This document shows, in pieces, positions 53,964-62,158 of a stretch of 64,000 bases of DNA. A program made the position numbers and the translations under genes. The stretch lies in the NCBI GenBank assembly GCA_036563505.1, contig DATCMH010000009.1:62001-126000 (forward strand). The letters are read 5' to 3'. The stretch comes from DATCMH01 sp036563505 (GTDB lineage Bacteria > Pseudomonadota > Alphaproteobacteria > Rhizobiales > Beijerinckiaceae). How positions within the stretch are numbered: position 1 is the stretch's first letter; each line of letters begins with the position of its first letter. The notes beneath the pieces were generated by a model. The model worked only from the letters and a program-made list of their open reading frames with translations, was not told the origin of the DNA and made no database searches.

Positions 53964-55442
53964 ATGCCCATCAATATCCTGATGCCTGCCCTCTCGCCGA
54001 CGATGGAGAAGGGGAATCTCGCGAAGTGGCTCAAGAAGGAGGGCGACGCCATCAAGTCGGGCGACGTCATCGCCGAGATCGAGACCGACAAGGCGACCAT
54101 GGAGGTCGAGGCGGTGGATGAAGGCATCCTCGCCAAGATCGTGGTGCCGGAAGGCACGTCGGACGTGCCGGTGAACGAGCTCATCGCCTTGATCGCCGGC
54201 GAAGGCGAGGATCCGAAGGGCGTCCAGGCCGGCGGCGGGGCGGCGCCGAAGGCCGAGGCGGCTCCTGCGCCTGCTGCGGCACCGCCGGCTCCGGCCAACC
54301 AGGGTTCGCAGCCGCAGGCGAACACGACGGGCGGCGACGCCCACCTCTCCTACGCCCGTGTCAACGAAGCGCCGCAAGGTCCCGCCGCCGCGAACGGCGC
54401 CGGTCAGCCCGCGCCGCAGGCGAACGGGGCAGGGCAGGGCGCTTCGCAGGGTGGGCGCGTCTTCGCCTCGCCGTTGGCCAAGCGCATCGCCAAGGATGCC
54501 GGCCTCGACCTCGCGCAGGTGAAGGGTTCGGGGCCGCACGGGCGCGTTGTCGAAAAAGACGTGCGCGCGGCGATCTCACAAGGCACCGGCAAGGCGGCCG
54601 CACCTGCGCCTCAGGCCGCAGCGGCGCAGCCCGCCGCGCCGGCGCCCCAAACGGCCCCTCAGCCCGCGCCGAAGCCGGCCGCTGGCGCGCCAGCCCAGGG
54701 CATGACCCTGGATCAGGTCAAGGCGATGTACGAGGCGGGCTCCTACGAGGAAGTCACCCTCGACGGGATGCGCAAGACCATCGCCAAGCGCCTCTCCGAA
54801 TCGAAGCAGACGGTTCCGCACTTCTACCTGTCCCTCGACGTCGAGCTCGACGCGCTTCTGGCGTTGCGCGAGCAGATCAACGCCAACGCGCCCAAGGACA
54901 AGGACGGCAAACCGGGCTTCAAGCTCTCGGTGAACGACTTCGTCATCAAGGGTCTGGCGCTGGCGCTCCAGCGCGTGCCCAACGCCAACGCCGTCTGGGC
55001 GGAGGACCGGGTGCTCAAGTTCAAGCACTCCGACGTCGGCGTCGCGGTGGCGATCGAGGGTGGGCTGTTCACGCCCGTCATCCGCAAGGCCGAGATGAAG
55101 ACGCTGTCGGCCATCTCGGCCGAGATGAAGGATCTCGCCGGGCGCGCCCGCACGCGCAAGCTCAAGCCCGACGAGTACCAGGGCGGCACGACGGCGGTGT
55201 CGAACCTCGGCATGTTCGGCATCAAGAACTTTCAGGCCGTCATCAACCCGCCCCACGCGACGATCCTGGCGGTGGGCGCGGGCGAAGCCCGGGTCGTCGT
55301 CAAGAACGGCGCGCCGGCCGTAGTGCAGGTCATGACCGCGACGCTTTCGGTCGACCATCGCGTGGTCGACGGGGCGCTCGGGGCGGAACTCTTGCAGGCC
55401 TTCAAAGGGTTGATCGAGAGCCCGATGGGGATGTTGGTTTAG
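53964..55442 (+). CDS. pdhC: Pyruvate dehydrogenase E2 component (dihydrolipoamide acetyltransferase)
   Basis: Core of the PDH complex, transferring acetyl groups to CoA. The 492-residue protein has one lipoyl domain (residues 1-80, Lys in ETDKATMEVEAVDEG), an Ala/Pro/Gln linker, a peripheral-subunit-binding domain at about 168-203 (FASPLAKRIAKDAGLDLAQVKGSGPHGRVVEKDV), a second Ala/Pro linker, and the catalytic domain from about 260 ending with the active-site motif DHRVVDGALGAELLQAF. Confidence 0.96.
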   Translation: MPINILMPALSPTMEKGNLAKWLKKEGDAIKSGDVIAEIETDKATMEVEAVDEGILAKIVVPEGTSDVPVNELIALIAGEGEDPKGVQAGGGAAPKAEAAPAPAAAPPAPANQGSQPQANTTGGDAHLSYARVNEAPQGPAAANGAGQPAPQANGAGQGASQGGRVFASPLAKRIAKDAGLDLAQVKGSGPHGRVVEKDVRAAISQGTGKAAAPAPQAAAAQPAAPAPQTAPQPAPKPAAGAPAQGMTLDQVKAMYEAGSYEEVTLDGMRKTIAKRLSESKQTVPHFYLSLDVELDALLALREQINANAPKDKDGKPGFKLSVNDFVIKGLALALQRVPNANAVWAEDRVLKFKHSDVGVAVAIEGGLFTPVIRKAEMKTLSAISAEMKDLAGRARTRKLKPDEYQGGTTAVSNLGMFGIKNFQAVINPPHATILAVGAGEARVVVKNGAPAVVQVMTATLSVDHRVVDGALGAELLQAFKGLIESPMGMLV

Positions 55443-55486
55443 GGGCTCCCGATCGCTACCTTGAGTCGAGCCAACGGGAGCCGTCC

Positions 55487-55714
55487 GTGTCCGAAGTCAC
55501 CGATCTCGTGCTGCCGATCCTTCAACGTATGCAAGCCGACCTCGCCGACGTGAAACGGGTCCAGGCCGAGCACTCGCGCCAATTGGAGGACATCGAGATT
55601 CATCTCGCCTATGCGACCGGCATTGCCTCGCAGAACAAGTTCGATGTCACCTCGGTTAAGACCGAGCTCGCCAAGCTCAAGCGTGCGATCGAGGCACGTG
55701 AACCGCAGCCGTAA
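55487..55714 (+). CDS. Small predicted coiled-coil protein
   Basis: A 75-residue hypothetical protein, GTG start with a GGGAG ribosome binding site. It is strongly helical and charged (LPILQRMQADLADVKRVQAE, then RQLEDIEIHLAYATG and VKTELAKLKRAIEARE), suggesting a coiled coil. There is no signal peptide or cysteine. It lies between pdhC and lpdA in the same direction. I do not recognise a family with certainty; a link to PDH is only contextual. Confidence 0.55.
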   Translation: MSEVTDLVLPILQRMQADLADVKRVQAEHSRQLEDIEIHLAYATGIASQNKFDVTSVKTELAKLKRAIEAREPQP

Positions 55715-55877
55715 CCGCTTCATGGCGCAGGAACGGCTCAAGAAAATCTCTCGCTTGGATGCCACGTGCTCCGAGACTCTATGCCAGACGCGGTGACGAG
55801 CAGGACGATCACGACGTGATGAACCACCTCGCCGGCTTGATCGCACCCGCGCATGTTTGAACCCTTCCTACCCCTGA

Positions 55878-55901
55878 CCCCTCCCCGCAAAGGGAGAGGG
55901 G
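55878..55901. repeat. CCCCTCCCC-type intergenic repeat before lpdA
   Basis: An imperfect hairpin pairs CCCCTCCCC with GGGAGAGGGG across a short GCAAA-type loop. It resembles the dispersed CCCTCTCCC repeat of Rhizobiales and the degraded copy near 8053-8105. The rest of the 204-base pdhC-lpdA side of this gap (55715-55918) shows no gene. Confidence 0.4.
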
Positions 55902-55918
55902 AGATGGAGGCCTGACTC

Positions 55919-57358
55919 ATGTCCACCACCTACGACGTTCTCATCATCGGCGCCGGCCCGGGCGGCTACGTCGCGGCGATCCGGGCGGCTCAGCTCGGGC
56001 TCAAGACGGCCGTGGTGGACCGGGAGCATCTCGGGGGCATCTGCCTGAACTGGGGCTGCATCCCGACGAAGGCGCTGCTGCGCTCGGCCGAGATCTACCA
56101 CTACATGCAGCATGCCGGCGATTACGGCCTGAAGGCCGACGGCATCTCCTTCGACGCCGCTGCCATCGTCAAGCGCTCGCGAGGGGTCTCGGGCCGGCTC
56201 AACGGCGGCGTCGGCATGCTGCTCAAGAAAAATAAGGTCGACGTGATCTGGGGCGAGGCGGTCATCGACAAACCCGCACAAGGCACCCAGGCGGGCCAAG
56301 TCACGGTGCGCGAGACGAAGCGTGCGGAGGCGCCCAAAGGCGCGCTGGGGCCTGGCAGCTACCAGGCGAAGCACATCATCCTGGCGACCGGCGCGCGGCC
56401 CCGCGCGCTGCCCGGCATCGAGCCTGACAAGAAGCTGATCTGGACCTACTACGAGGCCATGGTGCCGGACCGGATGCCCAAGAGCCTCATCGTCATGGGC
56501 TCCGGCGCCATCGGCATCGAGTTCGCCTCCTTCTACCGCACCATGGGCGCGGAGGTGACTGTCATCGAGCTCATGCCGCAGATCCTGCCCGTCGAGGACG
56601 CGGAGATCGCGGCGCTCGCCCGCAAGCGCTTCGAGAAGCAGGGCATCAAGATCCTGACCGGCGCCAAGGTGACGGGCGTCGAGAAGGGCGCTGACTCGGT
56701 GACGGCCACGGTCAACGACGGCAAGGGAAACGTCCAGAAGCTCACCGCCGAACGCCTGATTTCGGCCGTCGGCGTGGTCTCGAACGTCGAGGGGCTGAAC
56801 CTTGAGAAGCTCGGGGTTACGATCGAGCGCGGCATCGTCGTGACCGACGGCCTCGGCCGAACCTCGGTGCCGGGCCTCTACGCCATCGGGGACGTCGCCG
56901 GACCGCCCATGCTCGCCCACAAGGCGGAGCACGAGGGCGTGATCTGCGTCGAGACCATCGCGGGCCTGCACGCCCACCCGATGGACAAGGCCAAGATTCC
57001 GGGATGCACCTACTGCCACCCGCAGATCGCTTCCGTCGGCATCACCGAGGCCAAGGCCAAGGAGCAGGGTCTCGACATCCGCGTCGGCCGTTTCCCTTTC
57101 CTCGGCAACGGCAAGGCGATCGCGCTTGGCGAACCGGACGGTCTGGTGAAGACGATCTTCGATAAGAAGACGGGACAGCTCCTTGGCGCGCATATGATCG
57201 GCGCAGAGGTGACCGAGCTGATCCAGGGCTACGTTGTCGCCATGACGCTGGAGACGACCGAAGAGGAGCTGATGCACACGGTCTTCCCGCATCCCACCCT
57301 CTCCGAGATGATGCATGAGAGCGTGCTCGACGCCTACGGACGGGTCATTCACGTCTAA
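55919..57358 (+). CDS. lpdA: Dihydrolipoyl dehydrogenase (E3)
   Basis: Flavoprotein that reoxidises dihydrolipoyl groups of the PDH complex with NAD. The 479-residue protein has the FAD-binding DVLIIGAGPGGYVAAIRAAQLG, the redox disulfide GGICLNWGCIPTKALL (residues about 39-55), the NAD-binding LIVMGSGAIGIEFASFY, and the C-terminal interface with the His-Glu pair in HTVFPHPTLSEMMHE. It follows pdhC and the small coiled-coil gene. Confidence 0.95.
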   Translation: MSTTYDVLIIGAGPGGYVAAIRAAQLGLKTAVVDREHLGGICLNWGCIPTKALLRSAEIYHYMQHAGDYGLKADGISFDAAAIVKRSRGVSGRLNGGVGMLLKKNKVDVIWGEAVIDKPAQGTQAGQVTVRETKRAEAPKGALGPGSYQAKHIILATGARPRALPGIEPDKKLIWTYYEAMVPDRMPKSLIVMGSGAIGIEFASFYRTMGAEVTVIELMPQILPVEDAEIAALARKRFEKQGIKILTGAKVTGVEKGADSVTATVNDGKGNVQKLTAERLISAVGVVSNVEGLNLEKLGVTIERGIVVTDGLGRTSVPGLYAIGDVAGPPMLAHKAEHEGVICVETIAGLHAHPMDKAKIPGCTYCHPQIASVGITEAKAKEQGLDIRVGRFPFLGNGKAIALGEPDGLVKTIFDKKTGQLLGAHMIGAEVTELIQGYVVAMTLETTEEELMHTVFPHPTLSEMMHESVLDAYGRVIHV

Positions 57359-57381
57359 GGATCGGAGGCTCCTTGGCACCT

Positions 57382-57405
57382 TGGATCCTGTCATCCCAGG
57401 ATCCA
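57382..57405. repeat. 9-bp palindrome after lpdA
   Basis: TGGATCCTG (57382-57390) and CAGGATCCA (57397-57405) are perfect inverted repeats with a six-base loop, 23 bases after lpdA. It is either an rho-independent-like stem without T run or a dispersed palindromic repeat. Confidence 0.45.
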
Positions 57406-57496
57406 GGGCGGCTCATGACGGCCTGCGACATTTGCAACCAACCTTGCGCCTTGGCCGTTATCGCCCCGAGTCCTTTCACACTCGGAGAGATCAGCG

Positions 57497-57799
57497 ATGG
57501 ACGGCACTACCTACGGCGCGCTCGGGCAGCCCGGCGTCGGCTTCCTCATGGCCATCATCATCGGCGCGCTCGCCGGCTGGCTGGCGGAGAAGTTCACCCA
57601 TTCCAACATGGGGCTCTTCGCCAACATCATCATGGGCATCATCGGTGCCGTGGTCGGCAACTTCCTGCTGCGCCTGCTCGGCATCGGGGTGTCCGGCTTC
57701 ATCGGCAACCTGATCTCGGCGACGATCGGCGCCATCCTCGTGATCGTCGTGTACCGCGCCGTCGCGGGCCGCAGCAGCAGCCACACGCGGACCTACTGA
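57497..57799 (+). CDS. GlsB/YeaQ/YmgE family stress-associated membrane protein
   Basis: A 100-residue protein with three hydrophobic, glycine-rich helices typical of the transglycosylase-associated family (FLMAIIIGALAGWLAEKF; NIIMGIIGAVVGNFLLRLLG; SATIGAILVIVVYRAV). Function is unknown in detail; members are linked to envelope or oxidative stress. It has a good ribosome binding site (GGAGA, 57483-57487) and stands alone between lpdA and the structured lipA leader. Confidence 0.85.
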   Translation: MDGTTYGALGQPGVGFLMAIIIGALAGWLAEKFTHSNMGLFANIIMGIIGAVVGNFLLRLLGIGVSGFIGNLISATIGAILVIVVYRAVAGRSSSHTRTY

Positions 57800-57825
57800 C
57801 GCGGACCGCCCCGGCGTCAGGGCAG

Positions 57826-57860
57826 CCCTGCGCCCGCGCGGCATCGCGCGGTTTGCAGGG
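57826..57860 (+). other. Nested hairpin upstream of lipA
   Basis: An outer 6-bp pairing (CCCTGC, 57826-57831, with GCAGGG, 57855-57860) encloses a perfect 7-bp stem with a GCAT loop (57834-57840 with 57845-57851). It lies 22 bases before the terminator hairpin at 57883 and may belong to the same leader. Confidence 0.4.
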
Positions 57861-57882
57861 CGCCATCGGACATCCTAAGTGA

Positions 57883-57919
57883 CGGGCGGCGGAGGTGATC
57901 TCCGCCGCCCGAATTTTTT
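57883..57919 (+). terminator. Strong intrinsic terminator/attenuator just upstream of lipA
   Basis: A perfect 12-bp GC stem (57883-57894 with 57900-57911), loop GTGAT, is followed by AA and TTTTTT (57914-57919). The T run ends 12 bases before the lipA ATG, and the lipA ribosome binding site AGGTG (57922-57926) follows immediately. It may terminate the GlsB-type gene, but any lipA transcript starting upstream must read through it. Confidence 0.85.
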
Positions 57920-57931
57920 CCAGGTGCGCGC

Positions 57932-58891
57932 ATGGCCGTCGTCCTCGACCTGCTCAACAAGGATCAGCGTCCGCGCCATCCCGAGAAGGCGCATCGGCCC
58001 GATCAGCCTCTGCTGCGCAAGCCCGACTGGATCCGGGTGAAGGCGCCCGGCAGCCCCAAATGGTCCGAGACCAACCGGATCGTGCGCGAGAACAAGCTCG
58101 TGACCGTCTGCGAGGAGGCAGGCTGCCCCAACATCGGCGAGTGCTGGGAGAAGAAGCACGCCACCTTCATGATCATGGGCGACACCTGCACCCGGGCCTG
58201 CGCCTTCTGCAACGTGAAGACGGGCCTGCCCGAAGCCCTCGATCGCGACGAGCCCGCGAAGGTCGCCGACGCCGTGGCGAAGCTCGGCCTCGAGCACGTC
58301 GTCATCACCTCCGTCGACCGCGACGACCTAGCCGATGGCGGCGCGCAGCACTTCGCCGAGGTGATCCAGGCCATCCGGGCGCGCTCGCCCGGCACGACCA
58401 TCGAGATCCTTACCCCCGACTTCCTGCGCAAGGACGGAGCGCTCGAGATCGTCGTGGCCGCCAAGCCCGACGTGTTCAACCACAACCTGGAGACAGTGCC
58501 CTCCAAGTACCTGAAGGTCCGGCCAGGGGCGCGCTACTTTCACTCGATCCGCCTGCTGCAGCGGGTGAAGGAGCTCGACGCCACCATCTTCACGAAGTCC
58601 GGCATCATGGTGGGCCTCGGCGAGGAGCGGAACGAGGTGCTCCAGCTCATGGACGACCTGCGCTCGGCCGACGTCGACTTCCTCACCATCGGCCAATACC
58701 TGCAGCCGACCCGCAAGCACCACCCGGTCCTGCGCTTCGTGCCGCCGGACGAGTTCAAGGGCTACGAGACGACGGCCTACGCCAAGGGCTTCCTGCTGGT
58801 CTCGGCGACGCCGCTGACCCGCTCCTCTCACCATGCCGGCGAGGACTTCGCCAAGCTGAAAACCGCCCGGATCGCGGCGACGCGGGGCTGA
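57932..58891 (+). CDS. lipA: Lipoyl synthase
   Basis: Radical-SAM enzyme that inserts two sulfurs into octanoyl groups on lipoyl domains, including those of PdhB and PdhC here. The 319-residue protein shows the auxiliary-cluster cysteines in TVCEEAGCPNIGECW, the radical-SAM motif CTRACAFCNV, and the C-terminal conserved RSSHHAGEDF serine motif. ATG 57932 has AGGTG upstream. It is followed after eight bases by a RatA-like gene. Confidence 0.96.
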   Translation: MAVVLDLLNKDQRPRHPEKAHRPDQPLLRKPDWIRVKAPGSPKWSETNRIVRENKLVTVCEEAGCPNIGECWEKKHATFMIMGDTCTRACAFCNVKTGLPEALDRDEPAKVADAVAKLGLEHVVITSVDRDDLADGGAQHFAEVIQAIRARSPGTTIEILTPDFLRKDGALEIVVAAKPDVFNHNLETVPSKYLKVRPGARYFHSIRLLQRVKELDATIFTKSGIMVGLGEERNEVLQLMDDLRSADVDFLTIGQYLQPTRKHHPVLRFVPPDEFKGYETTAYAKGFLLVSATPLTRSSHHAGEDFAKLKTARIAATRG

Positions 58892-58899
58892 CCGGTCGC

Positions 58900-59367
58900 A
58901 TGCCGTCCTTCCGCACCACACGGCTCGTCGGCCACGCGCCGGAGCGGATGTTCGACCTCGTGGCCGATGTCGAGCGCTACCCGGAGTTCCTGCCGCTTTG
59001 CGAAGAGCTGAAGGTGCTCCGGCGCGAGGCCGACGGTGAGGGCACGGAGAGCCTCGTGGCGCGCATGAGCGTGGGCTACAAGGCGATCAGCGAGAGCTTC
59101 ACGTCCAAGGTGAGGCTCTACCGGCCGAACCTCATCATCGATGTCGCTTACGTCGACGGCCCCTTTAGGCGCCTCGACAATCGCTGGACTTTCCGCCCGC
59201 AAGAGTCTGGTTGCGCGATCGATTTCGCCATCGACTACGAGTTCAGGAGCGTCGCGCTCGGCCTCTTGATGGGCTCGATGTTCGACAAGGCCTTCCGCAA
59301 GTTCACGCAGGCCTTCGAGGAGCGGGCCGACCGCGTCTACGGCCGGCCGACCCGGGCGAGCGCTTAA
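58900..59367 (+). CDS. RatA/Coq10 type START-domain protein
   Basis: A 155-residue protein of the polyketide cyclase/START superfamily, closest to Coq10/RatA. The pattern includes RLVGHAPERMFDLVADVERYPEFLPLCE, SFTSKVRLYRPNLIIDVAYVDGPFRRL, and a C-terminal MFDKAFRKFTQAFEERA helix. Mitochondrial Coq10 binds ubiquinone, while E. coli RatA is described as affecting ribosome association; which role applies here is unknown. Its stop overlaps cinA on the opposite strand by four bases. Confidence 0.85.
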   Translation: MPSFRTTRLVGHAPERMFDLVADVERYPEFLPLCEELKVLRREADGEGTESLVARMSVGYKAISESFTSKVRLYRPNLIIDVAYVDGPFRRLDNRWTFRPQESGCAIDFAIDYEFRSVALGLLMGSMFDKAFRKFTQAFEERADRVYGRPTRASA

Positions 59368-59849
59368 AGGACTACGGATTCGAGCAGGGCGAGGGCATCC
59401 TCGACGGCCCGGCGTCTGACCTGCGTGCGACCGAGATCGCCGTAGCGCCGCTCCAGGTGGCGCGTCGTCTCGCCTCGCCGCGCGAGGCCGAAATGCACGA
59501 GGCCGACGGGCTTTGTCGGCGTGGCCCCGCCCGGGCCTGCGATCCCGGTGATCGACACGGCAAGCTCCGCTCGGGATCGCCCGATCGCGCCTTCCGCCAT
59601 GGCAAGGGCCACCTCTGCGCTCACCGCGCCGTAGGTGGAGATCAACTCGACGGGAACGCCGATGAGCTCGGTCTTGGCCTCGTTGGAGTAGGTCACGAAG
59701 CCGCGCTCGACTACGGCCGAGGATCCCGCGATCTCCGTAAGGAGCGCCGCGACGAGACCACCCGTGCAAGACTCGGCCGTCGCGATCATCCACGACCGGG
59801 CTTTGCAGGCCTCGAGAAGTTGGGCCGCGCGCGGCTGCAGGTCATCCAT
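59364..59849 (-). CDS. CinA C-terminal domain protein (PncC-type nicotinamide-nucleotide amidase)
   Basis: Predicted amidohydrolase converting NMN to nicotinate mononucleotide. The 161-residue protein is only the CinA C-terminal domain: IATAESCTGGLVAALLTEIAGSS near residue 22, VTYSNEAKTELIGVP, and VSITGIAGPGGATPTKPVG. ATG 59849 is chosen; a longer upstream frame overlaps ispDF heavily. It overlaps ispDF by eight bases on the same strand and the RatA-like gene by four on the other. cinA is a common label, but the N-terminal COG1058 half is absent. Confidence 0.88.
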   Translation of the reverse strand: MDDLQPRAAQLLEACKARSWMIATAESCTGGLVAALLTEIAGSSAVVERGFVTYSNEAKTELIGVPVELISTYGAVSAEVALAMAEGAIGRSRAELAVSITGIAGPGGATPTKPVGLVHFGLARRGETTRHLERRYGDLGRTQVRRRAVEDALALLESVVL

Positions 59850-61035
59850 GGTGCTCGCTCCGCGTGAGGAGCCGGACACTCGCGACGGCCTGGGCAGCCA
59901 GACCCTCGCGGCGGCCGACGAAGCCGAGGCCTTCCGTCGTCGTCGCCTTGATCGAGACCTGGTCGACCGCAAGGCCAGCGATCTCGGCGATGCGCTCCCG
60001 CATCGCCTGCCGTAAAGGGCCGATGCGTGGGGCCTCGCTCAGGATCATGACGTCAAGGTGATCGATCACGCCGCCGCGTTCCCGCAGGCGTTGCGCGGCG
60101 AAGGCGAGGAACTGGTCGGAGGAGGCCCCACGCCAGCTTGCATCCGAGGGTGGGAAATGCGTACCGATATCACCGTCGGCGATCGCGCCGAGGAGGGCGT
60201 CGGTCAGGGCATGAAGCACCACGTCGCCGTCAGAATGCGCGACGACGCCGCGATCATGGGCGACGCGCACTCCGCCGAGCCAAACATGGTCGCCCGGTCC
60301 GAAGGTGTGCACGTCAAAGCCGAAGCCCGTGCGCGGGACGAGCGCGTTGCCAAGCCGCCGCTCGGCCAGCGCGAAATCGTCCGGGTGTGTGAGCTTCACG
60401 TTGTCGGCCTCTCCCTCGAAAACGTGCACTGTCCCGCCCGCCTGCTCGACGAGACTCGCGTCATCGGTCGCGAACGCGACGGCGGCACCGAGCTTAGCAT
60501 AGGCACCCTGCAGGACGTGCGTTCGGAACGCCTGGGGCGTCTGGACGGCGCGCAACGCGCTCCGATCGAGAGTTCCTGTCACGAGCCCGTCGGCGACTTG
60601 CTTGACCGTGTCGGTGACAGGCAGAACGGGAACGGCCGCGCCACCCGCCTCTCCCGCGGTGATGGCGCGGCTGATCAGGCCGGCGCTCACGAACGGACGA
60701 GCGCCGTCGTGAACGAGGACGATCTCGGGACCGAGCGACGAAAGCGCTGAGAGCCCCGCCCAGACCGATTCCTGTCGAGAGGCTCCTCCGATCACCTCGG
60801 GGCGGAGCTTGCGGCTGGCAATGGCTCCAAGGCTTCGTAACGCGGCCTCGTAGGCTGGTCGGTCGTGCGCGCCGGTCACGACCTGAACGGCTTCGACTTC
60901 ATCATGATCCAGAAAGGGGCGGAGCGAGCGGGCGAGCACCGCTTCGCCCGCGAGTATCCTGTATTGCTTCGGCGGTCCGTCACCGGCACGAGTCCCGCGC
61001 CCAGCTGCGACGATGATTGCTGCAACCTTCACCAC
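59842..61035 (-). CDS. ispDF: Bifunctional IspD/IspF
   Basis: Fused MEP-pathway enzyme: IspD attaches CMP to methylerythritol phosphate and IspF cyclises to the 2,4-cyclodiphosphate. The 397-residue protein has the IspD half at about 1-230 (AAIIVAAGRGTRAGDGPPKQYRILAG; VLVHDGARPFVS). The IspF half covers about 237-397 (FDVHTFGPGDHVWLGG; VAHSDGDVVLHALTDALLGA; KATTTEGLGFVGRREG). The start is GTG 61035 or the adjacent GTG. It works downstream of Dxr (13682). Confidence 0.95.
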   Translation of the reverse strand: MVKVAAIIVAAGRGTRAGDGPPKQYRILAGEAVLARSLRPFLDHDEVEAVQVVTGAHDRPAYEAALRSLGAIASRKLRPEVIGGASRQESVWAGLSALSSLGPEIVLVHDGARPFVSAGLISRAITAGEAGGAAVPVLPVTDTVKQVADGLVTGTLDRSALRAVQTPQAFRTHVLQGAYAKLGAAVAFATDDASLVEQAGGTVHVFEGEADNVKLTHPDDFALAERRLGNALVPRTGFGFDVHTFGPGDHVWLGGVRVAHDRGVVAHSDGDVVLHALTDALLGAIADGDIGTHFPPSDASWRGASSDQFLAFAAQRLRERGGVIDHLDVMILSEAPRIGPLRQAMRERIAEIAGLAVDQVSIKATTTEGLGFVGRREGLAAQAVASVRLLTRSEHHG

Positions 61036-61141
61036 GCACCTCCGCGCCCCCGCCTGCGATCAGTGATAGGGGGCTTCGCAGCTGCTCCGCAAACCTCTTT
61101 GTGCTTGCGCGCAGTCCATGTTTGTCTATTTTCTGTGCACG

Positions 61142-62158
61142 ATGACAGTTGACCACAAATTGAGCTTTCGATCTGACACCCTCGCGGATCGGCTCGTCGG
61201 TGCCGCGGTCCTAGCGCCGATGTCCGGCGTGACCGACCTCGGGATGCGGCGCCTTGCCATGCGGTTCGGCGCGACGCTCGTTGTGTCCGAGATGGTGGCG
61301 TCCGATCAACTCGTGACCGGAGCGGAAGAGGCGCGGCTCAAGGCCGAGGGGGAGGGGATTGCTCCGCATGTGGTTCAGCTCGCCGGCTGCCGAGCGGACT
61401 GGCTCGCGGAAGCCGCCCGCCTCGCCGTCGGCTCGGGCGCGGACGTCATCGATATCAACATGGGCTGCCCGGCGAAGCGTGTCGTCGGCGGCGCGGCTGG
61501 GTCCGCGCTGATGCGCGACCTCGACCACGCCTTGGGGCTGATCGAAGCGGTGGTCGCGGCCGTGTCCGCCCCGGTCACCGTCAAGATGCGGCTTGGCTGG
61601 GACGACGCGAGCCTCAACGCTCCGGAACTCGCACGGCGCGCCGAGGCCGCCGGCGTCGCCGCGCTGACGATTCACGGCCGCACACGTCAGCAGTTCTACA
61701 AGGGCACGGCCGATTGGACGCGCATCGCACCCTCGGTAGATGCCGTATCCATCCCGGTCATCGCGAACGGTGACGTGGACGGGGTCACTGCCGCCCGCCA
61801 AGCTCTCGCGCAATCGGGTGCAGCCGGCGTGATGATCGGACGGGCGGCCGTCGGCCGGCCTTGGCTCGTCGGAGAGATCGCGGCAGCCCTGGCAGGCCGC
61901 ACCTGGCGGCCACCGACGCTCGTGGAGCGGGGCGAGGCGGCGGTGGAGCATTACGAGCTGCTCCTTCACCTGTTCGGCCGCGAGGCCGGCCTGCGTCACG
62001 CGCGAAAGCATCTGGCGGCCTACGCCGATCATGCCGCCGCAGCCGGCGCCGGCCTTCCCGGGGCGGAGCGGCTCGCGTTGGTCACCTCAGACGACCCGCG
62101 CCAGGTTACGACGCTGTTGCGCCGGGCCTTCGCGCCTCGCCTCGCAGATGCCGCATGA
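61142..62158 (+). CDS. dusB: tRNA-dihydrouridine synthase (NifR3/DusB)
   Basis: FMN enzyme that reduces uridine in the tRNA D-loop; the old name nifR3 reflects its place upstream of ntrBC. The 338-residue protein has the FMN-binding APMSGVTDLGMRRLA near residue 25 and VQLAGCRADWLAEAARL. The catalytic Cys lies in INMGCPAKRVVGGAAGSALM, and LTIHGRTRQQFYKG follows. ATG 61142 is used; ATG 61118 would add eight residues. Its stop overlaps the ntrB start as ATGA. Confidence 0.92.
   Translation: MTVDHKLSFRSDTLADRLVGAAVLAPMSGVTDLGMRRLAMRFGATLVVSEMVASDQLVTGAEEARLKAEGEGIAPHVVQLAGCRADWLAEAARLAVGSGADVIDINMGCPAKRVVGGAAGSALMRDLDHALGLIEAVVAAVSAPVTVKMRLGWDDASLNAPELARRAEAAGVAALTIHGRTRQQFYKGTADWTRIAPSVDAVSIPVIANGDVDGVTAARQALAQSGAAGVMIGRAAVGRPWLVGEIAAALAGRTWRPPTLVERGEAAVEHYELLLHLFGREAGLRHARKHLAAYADHAAAAGAGLPGAERLALVTSDDPRQVTTLLRRAFAPRLADAA

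Noticed and set aside
55715..55800. Short open frame (from within the coiled-coil gene to 55796) as a separate gene
   Set aside because: It begins out of frame inside the preceding gene, has no ribosome binding site of its own and no recognisable pattern.
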